Assembly: GCA_012963895.1 (NCBI GenBank)
Contig: DTUW01000030.1
Location: forward strand, 1-10,513
DNA from: Campylobacterales bacterium
GTDB taxonomy: Bacteria; Campylobacterota; Campylobacteria; Campylobacterales; Thiovulaceae
Reading direction: 5' to 3'
DNA: 10,513 nucleotides
In this document: positions 6,564-10,513 of the stretch, piece after piece
How the letters are laid out: the number at the start of each line of letters is the position of its first letter
Position numbering within the stretch: position 1 is the first letter of the stretch
Notes under the pieces: generated by a model
Seen by the model: only the letters and a program-made list of their open reading frames with translations
Told to the model about the DNA's origin: nothing
Database searches by the model: none
Made by a program: the position numbers and the translations under genes

Positions 6564-7356
6564 GTCTATTTTTCCAGATTGAAAACAGAAAGATTATTAG
6601 AGAATTTACAACGATAGAAGCTCCACTAGGGATAGAGAAATAGAAAGAGAGTATCAACCCAAAGAAGACAGCGAGAAAAGAGAAGAGGATAGCCATCTGT
6701 AAGGTTTGAAAAAAACCTCTTCTATATTGAATAGCTGAGACAACAGGGATAATTATCAAGGCACTAATTAGAAGAGAACCGATAATATGGATTGAAAAAG
6801 CAATTAGAAGAGATACAAGAGTGAGAAAAAGGATATTGAGGATTGCTACCTTTATCCCTGCCACTTGGGCAACCTCTTCATCTAGGGATAGGTATATATA
6901 GTCGTTGATAAAGAGGAGCATTACTATACCAATCAGAACTCCTATAATTGAGACTATCCATATATCTTCTGTTTGGACTGATAGGATAGAACCGAAAAGG
7001 TAGGAGAGCAGAGAAGCATTGAAATTATCACTAAGGCTAATTAGGATAATAGAGATAGAGAGAGAACCAGAAAGAAATAGAGCCAATAGAGAATCTGAAT
7101 AGAGATTAAATCTATTTCGTAGAAATTCAATAAGCCAAGCAGACAAGAGAACTATTACAATAGTTGTAAAATGTGGAGAGTAGCCTAACACTATTCCAGT
7201 AGCTACCCCCAAGAGCGAGATATGGGCGAGGGTATCAGCTAACATTGAATACCGTTTCAGAACTACAAAGATACCGAGTAGAGGAGTGATGAGGGATAAA
7301 ATAGTCCCTACTATAAAGGCTCTTTGCATAAATTCATATTGAAATATTTCTAACAA
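6559..7356 (-). CDS. znuB: Metal (zinc/manganese) ABC transporter permease, ZnuB/ABC-3 family
   Basis: This 265-residue, very hydrophobic protein has about eight membrane segments. Signature stretches of the ABC-3 permease family are VLKRYSMLADTLAHISLLG (32-50), matching the family's 'sfl.DalsHa.lpG', and IIGSLLISALIIIPVVSA (191-208), the usual 'G.lLv.alLiiPaa.A'. It would form the inner-membrane channel for zinc or manganese uptake with a ZnuA-type binding protein and ZnuC-type ATPase. Neither partner gene is beside it, which is unusual because these genes normally cluster. Start is TTG at 7356-7354 with AAGGAG eight bases upstream; the next in-frame ATG (codon 10) lacks such a site. It follows the SUMF1 gene after 27 bases and overlaps bioC by four, so the three are probably one transcript. 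Confidence 0.88.
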   Translation of the reverse strand: MLEIFQYEFMQRAFIVGTILSLITPLLGIFVVLKRYSMLADTLAHISLLGVATGIVLGYSPHFTTIVIVLLSAWLIEFLRNRFNLYSDSLLALFLSGSLSISIILISLSDNFNASLLSYLFGSILSVQTEDIWIVSIIGVLIGIVMLLFINDYIYLSLDEEVAQVAGIKVAILNILFLTLVSLLIAFSIHIIGSLLISALIIIPVVSAIQYRRGFFQTLQMAILFSFLAVFFGLILSFYFSIPSGASIVVNSLIIFLFSIWKNRR

Positions 7357-7383
7357 TATAGGAACTCCTTGATTTGAAATTTT

Positions 7384-9516
7384 CTATTCAATTTCTTGAA
7401 CCAATCTAAATCCAATTCCATTACTCTTCTTGTTTTTCAAATACTTAGCCCTATTGGAGGAGCGGAGATAATATTTTCTAGTTCTCCAATCTCCTCCTCT
7501 GATTACTTTGTATTTGTCTTCTCTTTTGTCCATGTAATCTACATGATAGCTATCTTGGCAAAACTCCCATACATTCCCTTGCATGTCATAGACCCCAAAT
7601 AGATTGGGTTTTTTCAATCCCACTCTGTGAGTAGTTCCATTAGAGTTTTTGACAAACCAAGAGTAATCCTCCAACTTTCCATAAAGAAATCCATAATCCA
7701 AATTCAAATCTCCTTTTGCTACATACTCCCACTCAAACTCTGTTGGTAATCTATATTTTTTACCATCTCGTTTAGAGAGCCATTCAGCAAATGCGGTTGC
7801 ATCTTCCCAAGAGATACCGACAATAGGACAACTTTCATCAAAACAGATATTGCGATACTTTTTCATAGTTCTATTTCGATACCACTCTGGATAGTGGCTC
7901 TGGGTAGCTTTTGCAAACTCCATATACTCTCCAATAGTTGTCTCATATTTGCTAATATAGAAATCCTTTGGTATCTCTATCTCTTTGGTAGGTTTCTCGT
8001 CAAAGTCTCCATTTTCTGAGCCGAATATGAACTTTCCTTTTGAAATCTTCACAAATTCCATCTTTTCGAGGGGTGAGATTTTTGGTAGTTTCTTATCTCT
8101 AAATTGGACTTCAAGGGTAACCAATGCTCCTGTTCTATCTGTGTTCTGAACAAAATAGGGAATAACGATAGATTTTAAATATATCTTCTCATACTCCACC
8201 TCATCGGTAATATCTTTCAATATCTCAGAGCCGTTAAAAAGAGTTTCCATCATTTGAGAAGTTTTCGCTATCGACTTATCTATATCCATAATCAACTCTT
8301 TTACTATCTCTCTGGTCTCCTTAACAGCATTAGAGTGTCTTCTATCAAACATTTCAGCCTTTGTAAATAGGATACTACTTTTTAGCTCCTCTATATCTCT
8401 TTGGACAACTTTGAATCTCTCTTCTAGCTCCTTTTTAGATTTCTGAGCTTCTAACAGGTCTATTGTCAAATCTGAAATCTCTTCACCCACTAACTTTTTA
8501 TGTTGTTGCAGAATAGCAACTACCTTTTTTCTTGCCTCAATTCTCTTTTCAAGTTTGGAGATAAATTCCTGATGGTCTCTATTGAGTTCCAATATCGTTT
8601 TTCTACTCTCTCTATTATGTTTCTCAATAGCTTCTAATGCACTCTCTATCTTGGAATAGAAACTCTCTCTATCGAACTCCAATTTTGGGTATCTCTTTGC
8701 AATTTCAGATACAACTTTGTCAATATCTGAACGGGTTCGGATTAGAGATATATATCTAACCTTTCCATCTATATTCCTGTTTCTTTGAAAAATAATTTCC
8801 CCTCTCTCAAATGGATATACATCTACCTTAGTTCCATATATGAGAACTGAATGGCTTCTACTCTTTGAAAAAAATATCTTTATATCATTGTCTGAACTAT
8901 CAGTAATAGCAGTTCCCGATGAGGTTTCGCGAATAGTAATAGAAAGTTCTTTATCAAACTTAGAGATACTATTTACCAATATTCCGTTGATAGTTCTAAT
9001 GCTTTTTTCCAATATTGCATTGGTGGCACTCTGGATAAATTTGTCCCGACTTACAGAACGACGATTCTCTACAAAAGAGATAAAGTAGCCTTGTGTTGAG
9101 ATGTTGGAGTTGAATTCAATATCTTTCTCAGATAAATTTTTGAGTTGGGATATGAATAGTTGCTCAGCCTCTATATCGGCTCGAAGCTGTTCTAGTTTCG
9201 CCTCTTTGCGACTAATTAGAGATTTGAGGCTCTCTATTTCGCTCTCTTTCTCTTTTATACTTCTATGGAGATAGGAGGCATCTATTGATAGTTTCAATAT
9301 CTTGGACTGAAACTCCCTTTTTTGTCCCTCAAACTCCATATTTATCTTTTCAAATATCTTTTTTGCCTCTTCAAACGATAGAGATTGGTTATCTATCAAA
9401 CTCGGAGTAATTCCGGCGGTAGTTTCTGAAATAACTACATCTATATCTGTGCTTTTGAATTTGAACTCTTTACTAAATAGTAGTAGTGGAATTAGGAACA
9501 GACCTATCCATTTCAT
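7384..9516 (-). CDS. Secreted coiled-coil protein with C-terminal SUMF1 (formylglycine-generating-enzyme-like) domain
   Basis: This is a 710-residue protein if it starts at the second of two close ATGs: AAAAAGGA abuts the first (9522), but gives ideal six-base spacing to the ATG at 9516. Numbers below count from the upstream ATG. A short signal sequence (about 3-17) implies periplasmic export. Two long charged coiled coils (about 50-130 and 295-390) flank a middle region (140-285) I do not recognise. The SUMF1/FGE domain spans about 487-710, with PIVGISWEDATAFAEWLS, RLPTEFEWEY, YDMQGNVWEF, VIRGGDWRTRKYYLRSSNRA and GIGFRL all at the expected order. The cysteine pair that active FGE carries after 'RGGS' is absent, so sulfatase activation is unlikely; a binding or structural role is more likely. 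It heads the probable SUMF1-znuB-bioC transcript. Confidence 0.85.
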   Translation of the reverse strand: MKWIGLFLIPLLLFSKEFKFKSTDIDVVISETTAGITPSLIDNQSLSFEEAKKIFEKINMEFEGQKREFQSKILKLSIDASYLHRSIKEKESEIESLKSLISRKEAKLEQLRADIEAEQLFISQLKNLSEKDIEFNSNISTQGYFISFVENRRSVSRDKFIQSATNAILEKSIRTINGILVNSISKFDKELSITIRETSSGTAITDSSDNDIKIFFSKSRSHSVLIYGTKVDVYPFERGEIIFQRNRNIDGKVRYISLIRTRSDIDKVVSEIAKRYPKLEFDRESFYSKIESALEAIEKHNRESRKTILELNRDHQEFISKLEKRIEARKKVVAILQQHKKLVGEEISDLTIDLLEAQKSKKELEERFKVVQRDIEELKSSILFTKAEMFDRRHSNAVKETREIVKELIMDIDKSIAKTSQMMETLFNGSEILKDITDEVEYEKIYLKSIVIPYFVQNTDRTGALVTLEVQFRDKKLPKISPLEKMEFVKISKGKFIFGSENGDFDEKPTKEIEIPKDFYISKYETTIGEYMEFAKATQSHYPEWYRNRTMKKYRNICFDESCPIVGISWEDATAFAEWLSKRDGKKYRLPTEFEWEYVAKGDLNLDYGFLYGKLEDYSWFVKNSNGTTHRVGLKKPNLFGVYDMQGNVWEFCQDSYHVDYMDKREDKYKVIRGGDWRTRKYYLRSSNRAKYLKNKKSNGIGFRLVQEIE
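8198..8205 (-). repeat. GATGAGGT octamer copy 11
   Basis: Exact match on minus, preceded by C. It is sense in the SUMF1 gene, read as Asp-Glu-Val. Confidence 0.8.
8918..8925 (+). repeat. GATGAGGT octamer copy 12
   Basis: Exact match on plus, preceded by C. It lies antisense in the SUMF1 gene, read as Thr-Ser-Ser. Confidence 0.8.
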
Positions 9517-9530
9517 ATACATTCCTTTTT
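9516..9530 (-). promoter_or_regulatory. Ribosome binding site deciding the SUMF1 start
   Basis: Read on minus, AAAAAGGA is followed directly by ATGTATATG. Zero spacing to the first ATG and six bases to the second favour the second (9516-9514), making the mature signal sequence begin MKWIGLFL. Confidence 0.6.
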
Positions 9531-9554
9531 AAGATTTATCGACGATTTAACCGA

Positions 9555-9560
9555 TAGAAT
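9555..9560 (+). promoter_or_regulatory. Candidate -10 box for the outer-membrane barrel gene
   Basis: TAGAAT at 9555-9560 would start transcription near 9567, 26 bases ahead of the ATG at 9593, which fits the leader lengths seen elsewhere here. The -35 region is only T-rich, with no hexamer match, so support is weak. I saw no good promoter for the divergent SUMF1 gene in the same 76-base gap. Confidence 0.3.
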
Positions 9561-9592
9561 TTACAAATATTTTGAATTCAAGGATAACGAGA

Positions 9593-10375
9593 ATGAGATA
9601 TATACTACTCACTACTATTCTGGTGATAAATCTCTATTCCGATTTCATCAAAGCAGAAGTAGGGGCTGGTGGGTGGATGGTGAAATCCACCGGAGAAATC
9701 GGAACAACTTATGCCAATGATAAGGGGTATTCAGTTTTGGACTTTGAAGATGATTTGGGATTGGATTCCACCCTCTCAACTTACTTTTGGGCAAACTTCA
9801 AACATTTTATTCCAGTAATTCCAAATGCAAGGGTAGAAGTTACCAAATTTGGAGAGAGTGCCACCGAAAACCTCCCAAATTTCGAAACCAAATTTTTTGA
9901 TGGAAAAAAGATAAAAGACCAGAATGTCCATTCTAAACTAAATCTAGACCAGATAGATGCTATTCTCTACTACAACCTATTAGATGATACTTTCTTTATT
10001 ACTGCTGATATTGGATTTGGAATGAAATATTACACAGGAGAGATAGAGGTTGATGATGGTTCAATAGATGTAGATTTTGCAATTCCTATTGTGTATGGAA
10101 GGTTTGGGGCTAGAATTCCAATGACCAATATTACCGCTGAGACCGATTTGAAATATTTCAAATTTACCCCTGCGGTTGATGCTGAAATGTATGATTTCAG
10201 ATTCAAAATCCAAGCCACAATATTGGAGTTGGTTATGTTTGATGTAAATCTTGAAGCAGGTTATAGAGTTCATCGTCTCCAACTTATGGCTGCTGAGGAT
10301 AGTTTTTCAGACTTTGATGCAGATATTAAAACAGAAGTTTCTGGCTTCTTTGGAGGTCTGAATATCTCCTTTTAG
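9593..10375 (+). CDS. TIGR04219-type outer-membrane beta-barrel protein
   Basis: This 260-residue exported protein has a signal peptide (MRYILLTTILVINLYSDFIKA, cleavage likely after A21), then EVGAGGWMVKSTGEIG, the 'GaGyW...sG.i' opening of TIGR04219 outer-membrane proteins. The body alternates short amphipathic strands (for example FWANFKHFIP and YGRFGARIPM), and the chain ends in phenylalanine (LNISF), the usual barrel-assembly signal. Its substrate is unknown. An in-frame TTG at 9572 would add seven residues, but AAGGA at 9580-9584 gives proper spacing (eight bases) only for the ATG at 9593, and the shorter start yields a cleaner signal peptide. It is divergent from the SUMF1 gene, another envelope protein. 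No hairpin terminator follows it; the 85-base gap to the next gene is AT-rich. Confidence 0.85.
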   Translation: MRYILLTTILVINLYSDFIKAEVGAGGWMVKSTGEIGTTYANDKGYSVLDFEDDLGLDSTLSTYFWANFKHFIPVIPNARVEVTKFGESATENLPNFETKFFDGKKIKDQNVHSKLNLDQIDAILYYNLLDDTFFITADIGFGMKYYTGEIEVDDGSIDVDFAIPIVYGRFGARIPMTNITAETDLKYFKFTPAVDAEMYDFRFKIQATILELVMFDVNLEAGYRVHRLQLMAAEDSFSDFDADIKTEVSGFFGGLNISF

Positions 10376-10440
10376 ATGATATATACCCTTTTTCTTTTCT
10401 CCTATTCTGCAAAAAATAGAATATGAAAAAGTTTCTTAGT

Positions 10441-10448
10441 GATGAGGT
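10441..10448 (+). repeat. GATGAGGT octamer copy 13
   Basis: Exact match on plus, preceded by T. It is the only intergenic copy, just before the ribosome binding site of the PD-(D/E)XK gene. Confidence 0.8.
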
Positions 10449-10460
10449 CGAGGAGTAGAG

Positions 10461-10513
10461 ATGGGTAGAAAACTAATATCGTTTGATTGGGCGATGAAAA
10501 GGATACTAAGAGA
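10461..10513 (+). CDS. Start of a PD-(D/E)XK nuclease-family transposase-like (Rpn/PDDEXK_2) gene, cut by the window edge
   Basis: Seventeen codons are visible, MGRKLISFDWAMKRILR. This matches the very characteristic amino end ('KLISFDWAMKr.LR') of a widespread family annotated as PD-(D/E)XK nuclease family transposase, related to Rpn recombination-promoting nucleases. ATG at 10461 is preceded by GAGGAG with five bases of spacing. The nuclease core is outside the window, so activity and integrity cannot be judged. These genes are commonly present in many copies and often decayed. An exact GATGAGGT lies 12 bases before the start. Confidence 0.7.
   Translation, partial: MGRKLISFDWAMKRILR

Noticed and set aside
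8840..9088. Plus-strand 82-codon frame opposite the SUMF1 gene
   Set aside because: It is a hydrophobic-looking antisense shadow of a coding coiled-coil region with no independent support.
9572..9581. Perfect palindrome TTGAATTCAA in the divergent SUMF1/barrel gap
   Set aside because: It could be an operator, but short AT-rich palindromes arise easily here and no second copy was seen.
488..10232. TTGGAGTT octamer, about six copies
   Set aside because: Most copies are in one frame coding Leu-Glu-Phe/Leu, so codon and protein bias explain it, unlike GATGAGGT.
10403..10423. TATTCT...AGAATA inverted repeat as terminator of the barrel gene
   Set aside because: Only six AT-rich pairs with a nine-base loop and no following T-tract.
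10423..10458. Eleven-codon reading frame (MKKFLSDEVEE) ending two bases before the PD-(D/E)XK start
   Set aside because: It has no ribosome binding site and is too short to judge; it could be a leader peptide but chance is more likely.

Overview
The window looks like chromosomal DNA from an AT-rich member of the Campylobacterota (Sulfurimonas, Sulfurovum or Thiovulum type). The gene families point there: a single-polypeptide insulinase-like protein, N-carbamoylputrescine amidase AguB, a small membrane-anchored TPR protein, BioC, and a TIGR04219-type outer-membrane barrel. This placement rests on protein family resemblance recalled from memory, not on a search. The DNA is almost entirely coding. 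No rRNA, tRNA, CRISPR array or complete insertion sequence was seen, and no gap longer than about 90 bases lies between genes.

Layout. Positions 1-409 (minus) hold a short cupin sugar epimerase. Divergent from it, a tightly packed plus-strand cluster (499-4509) encodes an M16-fold protein that has lost its zinc-binding motif, a PilM-like cytoplasmic protein, a PilN-like inner-membrane protein, and a CDP-glucose 4,6-dehydratase. The last gene meets aguB (4506-5366, minus) tail to tail. Divergent from aguB is a small TPR-like gene (5414-5896), with a good sigma70-type promoter lying inside the start of aguB. It converges on a minus-strand set read from right to left: a periplasmic coiled-coil/SUMF1 protein (7384-9516), an orphan ZnuB-type metal permease (6559-7356) and BioC (5879-6562). 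Divergent again is the outer-membrane barrel (9593-10375). The right edge cuts the start of a PD-(D/E)XK nuclease/transposase-family gene (10461 onward).

Functional themes are envelope and surface (sugar-nucleotide enzymes, outer-membrane barrel, periplasmic SUMF1 protein, possible pilus or transformation assembly proteins), polyamine and biotin synthesis, and metal uptake. Start codons are often not ATG: TTG or GTG fits best at 5 of 12 genes, each with a good ribosome binding site.

The most striking signal is not a gene. The octamer GATGAGGT occurs 13 times in 10.5 kb, 7 on plus and 6 on minus, about 1.2 per kb, where base composition predicts roughly 0.2 in total. Twelve copies lie in genes, in five different translation frames, so codon or protein bias does not explain them. 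Density, strand balance and frame independence resemble the DNA uptake sequences of Neisseriaceae and Pasteurellaceae. A candidate uptake-like sequence in this lineage, in the same window as a PilM/PilN-like pair, is the main lead. Other genome-wide motif roles remain possible.
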